Assembly (NCBI GenBank): GCA_035048485.1
Contig: CM068580.1
Span: 37,296,085-37,360,084, forward strand
Reading direction: 5' to 3'
DNA from: Pteria penguin
Lineage: Eukaryota > Mollusca > Bivalvia > Pterioida > Pteriidae
DNA: 64,000 bases
Shown here: positions 23,201 to 35,800 of the stretch, one piece after another
How the letters are laid out: each line of letters starts with the position of its first letter
Numbering within the stretch: position 1 is the first letter of the stretch
Position numbers and translations under genes: made by a program
The notes under the pieces: model-generated
What the model saw: the letters and a program-made list of their open reading frames with translations, nothing else
Databases searched by the model: none
Told to the model about the DNA's origin: nothing

Positions 23201-24112
23201 GTAGATGCCATCATATATCAGGGCTCAAAACTGGAAACAAGTTCAGGTTGTCAAATTGGCAAATTTAAAGAAAATTTGGACGACCTCCACTATATTTACT
23301 GAAATTTTAGGTTGCCCTGAGATTTTTGGTTGTTTTTGACAACTAGATCACTGCTAATTTCGAACCTTGATATATATGCAAAATGGTCATAGAGTGAGAT
23401 ATACATGCAACAATAATCAATCTTTTGGGTATTACATGCAAGTCAAAAATGAAGGTCACAGTATCCAGTGCATGCAGAGCTATATTGTCATACATGTAGG
23501 GCGTTGCCTGGACGTCGTTGTAAACTCTCCACATTTCAACTGCTCCTAAACCACTGGACAGATTTTTATCAAAATTGGAATACTGGTAGTACTACACGTA
23601 CATATAGTGGAACTCAACAAAGTTTGCATTTGACAAAAGTATGTTTAAATAGGTACCCTCTTTTGAAAATCTTCAGATGGCATGCATGAATTTGGAAAAT
23701 TAATGGTATATGAGTTCAAGAAGGATCTAAGATTCAAGTTTGTTATTTTTAAATCAGAAAAAGAATGGGTTTTTTTTTCTTTAGGTCATTTTGGACTTTG
23801 TTTAGTCTGAAATGTTAAACCCAAACACAAGTTGTACATGTTTGCTTCGGTCTGACTTTTTGGACTACTAAGACTTTGTCATTTTGCCTATTTTCAGGTA
23901 ATTTCTCGGATTTTCTCCTTCAGGTTGCTTATAATGCATTGATTTTGGGTATTTAAACTGATTAAAATGAACAAAAAGTAATTGGAAAGAAATGAAACAC
24001 AGACAAAATTCTTGGTGTTTTTACAATTTTTTAAGAGTAAAAATAAGGGGATATACTATTGGTTTGATAACTTGGTAGGGATGAAGTTCTCGAGGTATTC
24101 CACAATTATTGG

Positions 24113-24378
24113 AAGTGGGTGTGGCCTGGTGCATGAGGTGCTTGGCTCATTATCGAGAGGTCCTGGGTTCGTCTCCCACCCACTGGTGTTCTGTCTTTCA
24201 GATGAGACAGTAAAAACCAAGTTCCAGTGGCACGTAAAAGATCCATTACTGCTTTGGGTGGGTCTGTTGCAAAGGTCTAAATATGTATGCAATGCATCAG
24301 GCATATGCCGTCACCATAAACATGTATGTGAAATAATCGTAGAGTGATGTAAAACAATATTCAGTCTATCAATAAATC
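24113..24378 (+). mobile_element. tRNA-derived SINE, family A
   Basis: GTGGCCTGGTGCATGAGGTG head, B box GGTTCGTCTCC, AGATGAGACAGTAAAAACCA body, AATATTCAGTCTATCAATAA tail. Flanking repeats CACAATTATTGG and TACAATTGTTGG (24101-24112, 24379-24390) match at 10 of 12 bases. Confidence 0.85.
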
Positions 24379-27075
24379 TACAATTGTTGGTGGTTTCGAC
24401 CAGATCTATTTAGGGGGTGGATCCAATGCAAGACAAAAACGGCCCAAGATGGGAACTGTCCTTTAACAAATTTCTTCTACAGACCAGCTGCAAAGATCAT
24501 CAATTCAAATGAGAATGATCTAGAAGAGTGTCTTATGAAATCAAATTTTCTATGCTTTTTCTACTTTTTAGCTTGCCAGGACAGATGTCCTACTCCAGGT
24601 TTCCTTCAAATGTTGCTGTTTTTTTTCCATCAAGAGATGAATCCCGGGCTGGATCACATAGTCCCTAAAGGGTACCCTCCTTTAACACACTTCTTTAATT
24701 CAAAGTGGCTGTAAAGATCAGCAAACTGAATCCATCAGAGTGGTGTAGAAATATTGTTTTTGGTTACTGTTGGAAATCAAATTTTTTGTCTTTTTGGACT
24801 TGTTCATTTCCACACATTTTAACCTCACCTGTCAAAGTGAGATGAACTTATGCTATCCCTCATGGCATCCATATGTGGTTAAGAAGTTAGGGATAGCTTA
24901 GTATTGGACAGAGTACTAATGCCAGCGTGATCAAACTTTCATCAGAGGTTCATCTTACCGGTAAGATACTGAGATGAAGCCATGCATTAGATACTGCATC
25001 CAACCTATTTTTTCCACTATCTTCAGAATGCCAGAACTGTTCTTTCACTTGACTCTTAAGTGAATAAAGAAGTTTATGGTAGTTCAGTATGGGACAGAGT
25101 ACTCATGCCAGAATAACCAAACTTTCATCAGTGGTTCATGTTAGGAAACAGAGATGAACCCATGTAACAGATGCTGCATCTGACCTACTTCTTCCACTTG
25201 AATGACTCGTGCAGTACCACAATTTTGAAGTAATGATATCAAATTCCTGCCATTGAAAGTCAAATGCTGTAGAGGTAAGCTATGTACCCTTTGACCCTTT
25301 GATTTATTTGTTTTCTATTGTTGATATAAACCAGCTATGGCATCTTGAAGGTTAGCTGTTCATTAATACCCGCTGAAGGCAATAACTTATTTAATTTTAC
25401 ACTGCAACAAGTTTTGAAGTACATGTATTTTGCAGCACTCTGTAATTCAAAATTAATTACTTAGTCTTTTTCACACCTTTTTGTGGCATTTTCTTGATCT
25501 ATTCAATATATATAAAGAGAAGCCATATATAAACCTTTTTTTGTGAACTTTTATCAGAAAATATCTATTTGAAGAGTTACTTGAAAGTTTCATGTGTTTT
25601 TATTACTTTTTTTCTAATTTTGTTGCCTGCTGAACAGCTGAAGGGCAGTGGTTCAAATCTCACTAAAGGCAAAAGTTTTTAATTCAGTTTACATGTACAT
25701 CAAAACAAGATTCTGAAAAAACCCAGGAGGCCCAATGGGCCTATATCACTCGCATGAACATTTGAAAAATTTGCAGATAAATACTCATATTCCTCGATGT
25801 TTATTGTTTTGTGACTACATTTTGTACTGAAAACCTGTACAGAGATCTGAATGAAAAACATCAACACTTGCAAGAAAGCATGAGTACTTTATTTCTACCA
25901 AGTTTCATCAAAATCCTTCCAGTGGTTTGCAGCAGAAGATTAAATTGTGGGAAAATGTCAAACTCCCCCCCCCCCTTTTTTTTGGAAAGTCTTTAAAAAA
26001 AAAAATCATCAAAAATCCAAAAATTAAGATATTGACAAAATTCTTTCATCGTTACATTCCTTACTATAATTTTGATTGAAAGAAACCAAACTAAGGCAAC
26101 ATTGTCAACTAGAGGAGAAAAATTACACTTTTTTGCAATGAAGTCACAAAGTCCAAGAAGATGTCATAAAAACGTCAAAAATTTGATTTCAGAATGGAAC
26201 TAAAAACAACAACATTGCTTCATAGGTCTAGATTATTCCTTTGTATTTGGTTTGTTTCTGTATGCAGCAGGTCTGAAGAAGAAGTTTGTCAGAGGAGGCT
26301 AATGTGTAAGACCTACTTTTGCCTGCGGTGGCACGTGTTGGAGACCATGAAATCTTAATATTCATTCTTACCAAGTTTCATAAAGATCATTCAAGTGGTT
26401 TTGAAGAAAAGGTTAAGAATGTGAAAGAATACCCTCCCCCTACCTTTTTCTTTTGATAGTCTTAAAAAATTCATAAAATCCAAAAATTGACACATTGTCA
26501 AAATTCTTTCACATTAACATTCTTAACTATAATTATGACTACTGGGTATAAGAAACCAAATTAAAGCATCACAATTGCCTGAAGGAGAAAAATTGCACTT
26601 TTCTGCATTGAAATCATTAAGTCCAAAAAACATTAAAAATTTGATTTCAGAATGGAACTAAAACCAATAACACAACTTCACACATACCTCTAGATCATTC
26701 CTATACATTCAGTTTGTCTCTGGAAAACACCACTCTGAAGACAAAGTTTGGGACAGGAGGGTACCTTTGTGTTCAAGTGAGTGATAAAGGCACAATTTAA
26801 TATTTTGAAAATACAACAAAGGATCCTAAAAATCACTGTTACATTCCATTTCTTTCCATACATTTATGTCAATAAAATCTGTTACAATACACAAAATTGA
26901 TACATTTGAATCAACCTACAAGAAAAATAACCTGAAAATATCAAAGAAGGATAGTGTCAGTTCAAACTAGAACTGTCTTACCGGGAAAAATACCTTCCAC
27001 AGTAGCAAAGTTGAATACTAACAGATGTGACTAACAGTGTTAGGTCAAGGTCATGATATACAGTTGTACCATATA

Positions 27076-27350
27076 AAGCCAGTGTGGCCTAGTGGATAAG
27101 GTGCTCAGCTTGTGATTGAAATATCCCGGGTTAGACTTCCGCCCTGGACGCACCGGTGTTCTGTCTTTCGATGTGACAGTAAAAACCGAGGTCCAGTGTC
27201 ACGGTAGGTGAGGCACGTAGAAAATCCCTCACTGCTTCGGAAGGGTGTGCTGCAAAGGTCTAAATTTTGTATGCAATGCATCAGACAGATGCCATCACCA
27301 TGTATGTGAAATAATCGTGGAGCGACATAAAACAATATTCAAATCAATCA
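27076..27350 (+). mobile_element. tRNA-derived SINE, family A
   Basis: GTGTGGCCTAGTGGATAAGG head, B-box-like GGGTTAGACTTCC, GACAGTAAAAACCGAGGTCC body and AATATTCAAATCAATCA tail. ACCATATA repeats on both sides (27068-27075, 27351-27358). It lies ~440 bp beyond the TRAPPC12 stop codon. Confidence 0.85.
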
Positions 27351-27652
27351 ACCATATATCAAAGCCATAACTCTATGACCTATTTAACCATTATAGCACC
27401 ACCTGTCAACAGACTTAGACAAAATGAACAAACTTAGTAGAGGACCTATAGTGCTTCATGCACACAAAGTTTATCAAAATCCTTTAAGCAAATCTGAAGA
27501 AGTCGAAAATATTTCAAGTTTACAGACAGATGGACGGACAACAGACATTGGATGATAAGAAAAGCTCACATGAGCTTTCAGCTCTGGTGAGCTAAAATAT
27601 AAAATAAATGAAATCCAAAATACATACCAATACTTTAATAAATACTGATAAT

Positions 27653-27658
27653 TTTATT
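27653..27658 (-). promoter_or_regulatory. Candidate TRAPPC12 polyadenylation signal
   Basis: AATAAA on the minus strand (TTTATT as written), 136 nt downstream of the TRAPPC12 stop codon. Confidence 0.6.
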
Positions 27659-27793
27659 TTAACATTTTAAATTGACAACTGATATTTGATTACAGTTGTA
27701 TTACAATTGTAATGCACATATATCACTTTTACAAAATGTCATCTATCACATACTATATGTATTGCACTGGTCCATTGTCCTCATGTACACAAA

Positions 27794-30700
27794 TTATGCC
27801 ATTTTTAAGCAAGCAACTGGGAAACCATCTCCCTTGTATCTGCTAACCAAATCCAATAATGCTTGCTTTTTATGCAACGCTCTGGATGATTCCAACTCGT
27901 AGAGTGTACATAGATTAAAGAGAACACCTTCATGTAGGTTCCTGGAAGGATTGTCATGTACCATCACCTCTAATGTCTTTAATGCATCCATTAACTTTCC
28001 CAAGTATAGGGAACAAGCAGCCATATTGTTTACAGCCTACAAACATAATTTATTTGTACATCAGGACAGACAAATAACATGAAGCAAATATATTCATGTC
28101 AACAGAGATTAAGTTGCACATGCACAAAAATACAAGAAGTTTAAGCGTAAGTCACAGAACCCAGACATGGGATTTATTTTGCTGTCAGACTATAGTGGGA
28201 ACTGTGCCATTTAAACACATTATTTAAGAAATAACAACTACCTAGCCGTGGTTTATTGTCTAGTAATCCCCTGAGTTGCATGAACCAATTAAATTATCAC
28301 CAAGCCGCCTCACAGCGAAATGATAATTTGATTGGTTCACGTGACAAACTTCACTTTGGTGGACACTTAATTAAAACAGTTGCACGTATGACTGTATAGA
28401 GCATTCTGATTAAAACATGTACAAGTAGCTCTGTCTGCATATACTGATATAGAGATCTGTGGGCCGTTTCACAAAGAATCATACGTACGATATTTTACGT
28501 ACGTACAAAAAATTCCTTAAGTCTTAAAGGAATGTTTTTGTACGTACATAAAATATCGTACGTATGATTCTTTGTGAAACGGCCCACTGGAAAAGATCAA
28601 TTAAGAACATGATCTATGAACTTTATCATTTACCACTTAAAAGATGAATGGCATGATAGCGATAGTAAACACATTAAAAATAGAAGATAAACTCCAGAAA
28701 ACCCAAATAATCCTAATAGAGAGCTATGGCTGGATTAAGTACACTTCTTTGTGTTTACTTAAAGAATAAGGTTTGTATATCATGTAGCTTTTCTTTTATT
28801 TCACATGGAAATGCATATGAGAAAGTCCATAAATATGACCCTCAATCGACCATTACTAGATCTCTATGACAATATGTTAAAATAGAGAGCAATGTCTTAA
28901 TCACATGGATGACAGAGGTGGCATATGAAATTTACTTTCCTACGTATTAATCAATCAAGTGCTTTATGTAAATTGTTCAAACCCTCAATTCATGTTTAAT
29001 GCAACATAGTTTTATCTTTTTAATGTAATTGCCGACACCTGCTTTCTGCTACATAGTAGTATATAAATGGTAATTAGGAAGTCAATAAGTTTTCTAGTAT
29101 CTTAACTTATTTACAAGAGATTTGCATCAGAGATGCAATGTGCCGGGTTGCAAAACCTCAGAAAAAATAAGGCACATATTCCACTCCTGGTGAGTTAGGT
29201 ATGATTTTATTGCAATAGCACTAAACATATTGGCCTTATGGTCTGGAAACCAATTTTGGATAATTTACTCCTATGACCTTGACCTTTTAACCCCAAAAAC
29301 AATAGGGCACATCTTCCGCTCATGGTAAGTAAGTGTATGAAGTTTCACTGCAATAGCACTAAACATATTGATAGCACTAAACGCATTGGACTCAAGGTCG
29401 GAAAACCAATTTCTGATACCCCATTCCTATAACCTTAACCGAAACCAATTTTTTATATTCCACTCTTATGACCTTGACCTTTGACCTTTTGACTACAGAA
29501 ACAATAGGGCACATCTTCCACTCATGGTGAGTAAGTGTATCAATTTCCATTGTAATAGCACTAAATGTACTAGTCAAACCTCGTTATCTCGAAGTCGGAG
29601 GGATCATGGAAAATACTTCGAGATATCCGTAGTTCGAGATATCCAAATTTTGAGTTTAGGATCACAAATCTTGCAATTGTTAATGTACGCCGATTCATTT
29701 GACATTTGTGATTATTATAGTAGATGTATGTGATATACATCAATAAATACGCATGAAGATGTGCATATTGTATTGTTCCTAAATAATTGATCAAAATCTC
29801 ATCATACATTTTATATTTTATGAATATATAGAGAATATACTCCAAAACTGAAAATGTCATGTTTCCTTTTCAGTAACATCGTAATTTAAATCCAATACTG
29901 GATATAACTGTCTTATACTATACCTAAAACCGAGGACGGGCTAACACGTAAGACACACGTCATTATATAATTTGATTTAATTACTATTACTTTGCATAAA
30001 AATACACGGATTAGAAATAGTAATAATTAATGAACAGTGTAAAGAAATTTCTTTAAACGCAGGTATGAAAAAGCATTAATTACAGTTAATGTTAATTATC
30101 TATTTTTGTGTCGAGTTTAATAAGCTATCATCATTTATTAATATTTGGTATAAATAACAGGGTACTCATGGACGCGATCGATTATGTAATTACTACGGCT
30201 TTGTACACTGACACGGTCTATTGATCACACCACGCGAGCGACCTGTCATTTAGGGTAAACGCCGTGGGGAATATTGTCAATAAGAAGAGATAAACCGGGT
30301 AAATAAGAACTTCGGGACTTGAAAATGTATTCGAGATAAGCATGGTATTCGACATATCAGTGTTCGACACATCCGTGGTGAATTTAATCATAATATGAAA
30401 GATTTTTTTCGGGACCGACGTTTGACTTCGAGATATCCCGAGTATTCGAGATATCAGTGTTCGAGATATCGAAGTTTGACTGTATTTCACTCCTATGACC
30501 ATGACCTTTGACCTTTTGACCCCAGAAACAATAGGACACCTCTTCAACTCATGATGAGTAAGTGTATGAAGTTTTATTGTAATAGCATTAAATGTATTGG
30601 ACTTTTGGTTTGGAAACCATTCTTTGATACCCCACTCCTATGACCTTGACCTTTAACCTTTTGATCCCAGAAAATTAGGGCATATCTTCCACTCATGGTG

Positions 30701-32866
30701 AGTAAGTGTATGAAGTTTTATTGTAATAGCATTAAACGTACTGGACACATGGTTCAGGAACCAATTTTTTATATTCCACCCCTATGACCATGACCTTTTG
30801 ACCCCCGAAACAATAGGACACATCTTCAACTCATCATGAGTAAGTGTATGATGTTTCATTGCAATAGTGCTAAATCTATTTGACTTACGGTCCTGAAACC
30901 TATTTATGATACCCAACCCCTAAGACCATGAACTTTTGATCCCAGAAACAATAGGGAACATCTGATCACTCATGGTGATTAAGTGTATGAAGTTTCATTG
31001 CATTAGTACTTAAGATATTGTCTGGTAATCAATTGTTGACGGACACCTGTCCGCCTGCCTGCCCGCCCACCTCGCATCAAATTAAGAGCCAAGTTTTGCA
31101 ACTAATAATGCTCTAGAAGGTAATTATATGCAAAAATATGCTGGGTAGATGTATATTGATTGTCTTGAGGTATAGGATAAAAAATGAATCTACATTCAAA
31201 ATCAGATTTTGATATATCGATGGTCATCAATTATTGAGAGTTATCGATGAGGAGAAAACCTTCTAAAAAATGGCTACTCACTGATGTATTAGTAGGGTCA
31301 GCATCAACTGCTAATTTGAAATTCTGATAAGCTTCAGCAAAATTATTCAAGCACATGGACTCCAAACCCCTGAATATAGAAATTTATGATGCATGTAATT
31401 GGCAAGTAATGTAGGTAAAAAATGAAAGATATGTAACATGCCTATTTGATATGAAATTGTGCAGGTTTTTTAAAAGACAAATATTTTGCTGTGCAATGTT
31501 CACACAAGGTTTAATAAATACCTAAACATATTGCTAATAATATACATAAAAAAATCAATTTTGCTTTACCTTAAAACAATGTTTCACACACTTAATATCA
31601 ATTTATGTATCATCTAGCAATTATTATGGATATTTAAAAAGGTTTATGGAAAAGGTAGAAAACATACTTTCACAAACTGTTGTGTAAATGCATCAAAGTT
31701 GACTGTTCTTTAATTAAAATTCGCTTACCTGCTGATGTAATTTCTACATAATATGGTTTTATCACTACTATCTGAAAGGATTTCTGCATGTTGGAAACAG
31801 TCTCTAGCTTTACTCACATTCCCCATCTACAAAAGTTAAGAAAAGTTTATGGTTACCTTGTATATCAAACCAGGGATGTGTATTTCTACATTTCGGTCCT
31901 AATATTTCTTAACTTTAAGCATTTTAGCACACTGTGTGTGTGTACATATGTATCGTAATTACCCATGTTTAAAGCACACTTTTTTCAGAATATCTGACTT
32001 CAGTTTTGTGGGTGCCCATTATACATGGGAATTAAAACAGAACAACTTTTTTTCCCACGTATTTGTATGTGATGTTGATCTGTATATGACCATTAAAATG
32101 TCAGCATTTACTATAATCACCCCAGGCAGTTACTTTACCATGCAATGGATCAGATTCACAGACCTTCATTCTGGTATGTCTGGTAATTCTGTTGATCTAT
32201 GTATTGATGTATTTACTTGAGTTTTATGTATCTAATTATAAGGTTGCACTGAATATGGCTTTGATCTTTAATAAAACAGTGAAATTAACAGTAATTGGCC
32301 TTTTCAAGTTTACAGTTAGACATCCGCTTTGCAGGGTTTATGTCACCTTCTAACAATACTTGGGCAGCTGACTTGTTAAGCATTGTAAATGCACATCAAT
32401 CTGACAAAAAGTGCTAATTCAACAAATAACAAGAACATTGAGTTTAATGACCATGGAGATACATAGCGCATATCTGTAACTTTAACCGAGATAAAGTTTA
32501 TTTCTGTATCCCAAGGTACCCATATTACTATAATTATGAGTACCAGTATAATTAATCCAATAAACTAATACATGTATATATAAATGGACAATTTTGTCAA
32601 GGACATATAAAAATATATATGTCCCTGATTTTTGTCCAGTTTGTTTTAACTGATGTGTGAAAAACTTAAAAAGTGGCGGATAGTTCATGCTACCAGAAAC
32701 AACGCTACCGTACATTAACGACAGGAATATTAGCTTCACGGTCGCTCAATACTTCTCGATTTTTACCTGCACATTATAAAGGGTAATTAGGCTTTTTCTG
32801 AAACTTTTTTCTCCATTTTGGGGTGCGCATTATACACAGGTGCACATTATACACAGGTAATTATGG

Positions 32867-32897
<31 letters not shown>

Positions 32898-35800
32898 GTA
32901 TATATATTTGCACCATCTTTATCATACACATTTGTACATGAATTGAAAATGTTATGAAGTATCTCACCTGTAAATACAGCCGACCCATTCCGCTAAGTAG
33001 AGCAGCTTTATGACTTGCATCTTTTGTCAGTAGAGTATTATAAACAGACATTGCAGCTTCATAATCCTAAAAACCAGATATAATATTATGTTCAAATATG
33101 GCAGCAACATAAATAAAATAAACATATATCATACACAGTCAAAGCAGCTTGTAATCCTGAAGAAAACAAAGAAAGACCTGACATTTCCTTTAGTACACCC
33201 ATCAAATAAGAACAAGTCTTACTTTCTACTGATTCATGCATCCCCACAGTAGTTGTAAAATATTATTATCACAATATTTGTGTCGAGTACATAATGTTGA
33301 ATATTAAGGACAAAATGCCTTTATACTATTTTGATCCAAATTATCTCCTATCATAGAAAATGGTTAACTTCTGAGCTATGCTAGGTTTAGCAGAAACCAT
33401 GCATGTTAGCCGGAATTACGATTACACAGATTTAATGATAATTACAGAATGAGAGAAGGATAGATCTGAGAAACACTTCATGCCTCCAGTAATTAATACA
33501 ATTGTGGAAATATAATTCCATAACAATATTGCATTGTACACATATGTAAAACTGATAAACATGTACCCCATATATGCACTAGACACTCTAATTCATGTAC
33601 TATGCCTGTATGTTGTTTTACAACATACTCAGAGTTGGCATAGTTCAGTTGGTAGCATAATTGGTTTGGGCCAAGAGGTCAGGCGTTGGAGTCCCAGTCA
33701 CAACTTGTCTGTGTGCTGTCTTTTGGAAGGGTACCAAGCTACAGTGTTATGGTAGATGTTAGCATATAGAAGATCCCCCAATGCTTCTAATGGATCTTTT
33801 GCTTAAGTTTAAATATCTGTGTAATGTATCCTGCAGATGCATCAAAAGCAAATCATTCGAGAATTTCTAATTTATATCATAGCAGCATTCCTAGTGCTTA
33901 GCTCAAGTCAAACCTACTTCATAGCAAACTTGCTATGAGCATCTTTGGAAGTATAAATTATCAGGCTTACCAAGACACTAACACTTAACACTAACATCCT
34001 GATCATAAGAATAACATAACTGAAGATTTAGAGAGGTTTTAACCCATGAACTCTGGATTATTAGAGTCTCGCTCTGTACTTTTGTCATACTTTACTAATA
34101 GGCTTTGCATCTAATACTTACCAGTAATTAAATCAATAATTCATTACCCTGTAAATATTCTATGTATCAAACTTTGTAAAACATATCTGTACTGTGTGTA
34201 ATACTAACACGTATAGACAGAAAGGTATTGCCTATAATGTACATGATCCTTTTTTCTCTTTCTTGCCAGATTCCGATTGAGGCTGTAAAAATAGTTAAAG
34301 ATAAATTTTATGAAAATCAGTAAATGATTAATCAAATAGAATTTAATAAGTTTTGTATAAGGTAGTTAATTGTAGTTAAAACTTTCTTCAGTCACGATTG
34401 GTTATCAAGGCAGGTCTAGTACCCAGTTCTATGGTACTAAGCCTGACACCATGACCATCTAAGTCTCCAGCTGGCCAAGGCCAATTACCTTCATTACTGA
34501 AGCAGGTACACCATTTATAGCTGGGTAGACTATCACAGACCCGCAGACAAGAGATCTGCATCAGAGATGTAATGTGCCGGGTTGCAAAACTTGCACCTCA
34601 GAGTGAATAATGTCTTGCTACACTGTTTTAAGACAGATAAGAGTGCCCTACCTGCAGCACACTTACATGAACTTTCAGTCTATGGGCCATAATGCTGCAA
34701 AGTAAACCAGTATGGAATGTCATTCTGGCTTATAAGAAATGTATTGGACTTATGATCCGGAAACAAATTTTTGATACTCTACTCCTATGACTTTGGCTTT
34801 TTGTCCCCAGAAACAATATGGCACATCTTCTACTCATGGTGAGCAAATCTATGAAGTTTCATTGCAAAAGCACTAAATGTATTGGACTTATGGTCATGAA
34901 ATCAATTTTTGATACTTCATTCCTATGACCTTTGACCTTTTGACCCTAGAAACAATAGGGCACATCTTAAACTTGTGATGAGTAAGTGCATGAAGTTTCA
35001 TTGTCCAGGAACCATTGTCTATATTCCACTCCTATGACTTTGACCTTTTGACCCTAGAAACAATAGGGCACAATTTCAACTCATAGCAAGTAAGTGTATG
35101 ATGTTTCATTGCAATAGCACTAAACGTATTACACTTCTGGTCTGGAAACCAATTTTTCATACCCCACTCCTATGATCTTGACCTCTGACCTTTTGACCCC
35201 AGAAACAATACAGCCCATCTTCCACTCATGGTTAGTAAGTGTATGAAGTTTCATTGCAATAGCATTAAACATACTGGACTTATGGTCTGAAATTTAATAG
35301 CTGACGGACGATCACCCACCCAACTCGGCTAATAATGTGTTGATCCCTTCTACAGTGACAAAATCAATTATTCAATCTACATGAAAATACACCGCTTACA
35401 GCTTCAGTTACTTTGTATACATGGATTTCCAATCATACTTCATAAATTTCCACCACTGTTTCTCCACCTTTAAAATATTTACCTTTTCTACTTTCTGTTG
35501 GCACCTCCACAGCACTGCCATCTTCTGATAGTCCTTGTTCAAGATTATGTATGATCTAAAACATTAGTACTTCAATTAATCTTCACCACCATGTTATTTA
35601 ATGTACATGTATGTATAGTTCCACTTAATTTTATTCCTTTCGTTTTTTCACATTCTTGTGATCTGAAGAACGTTTTAAACTAGCTTATTGGAAAAGGGTA
35701 TAAATCATGAATACTTTTTAATTTAAATGTTTGCATTTAAATGTGTTTGTTTAAGAAGCTATTTCTGCCCTTCCTCTTACCTTTTGAACAATGGCCAAGA

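Larger units (their letters stand above)
22866..27640. other. Gene-free, repeat-rich spacer
   Basis: No exon recognised. Contains family A SINEs (22996-23200 diverged, 24113-24378, 27076-27350), paired dispersed repeat units around 24800-25200 (CAAACTTTCATCAG-GGTTCAT) and 25900-26800 (CAAAATCCTTC, AGTCCAAGAAG, TTTGATTTCAGAATGGAACT twice), and a mollusc-type repeat end GATGGACGGACA ... GCTCACATGAGCTTTCAGCT at 27525-27595. All look like dispersed non-coding repeats. Confidence 0.55.

Noticed and set aside
31936..32220. 94-codon frame on the + strand
   Set aside because: Lies in the end of a TA-flanked repeat; no transposase motif.
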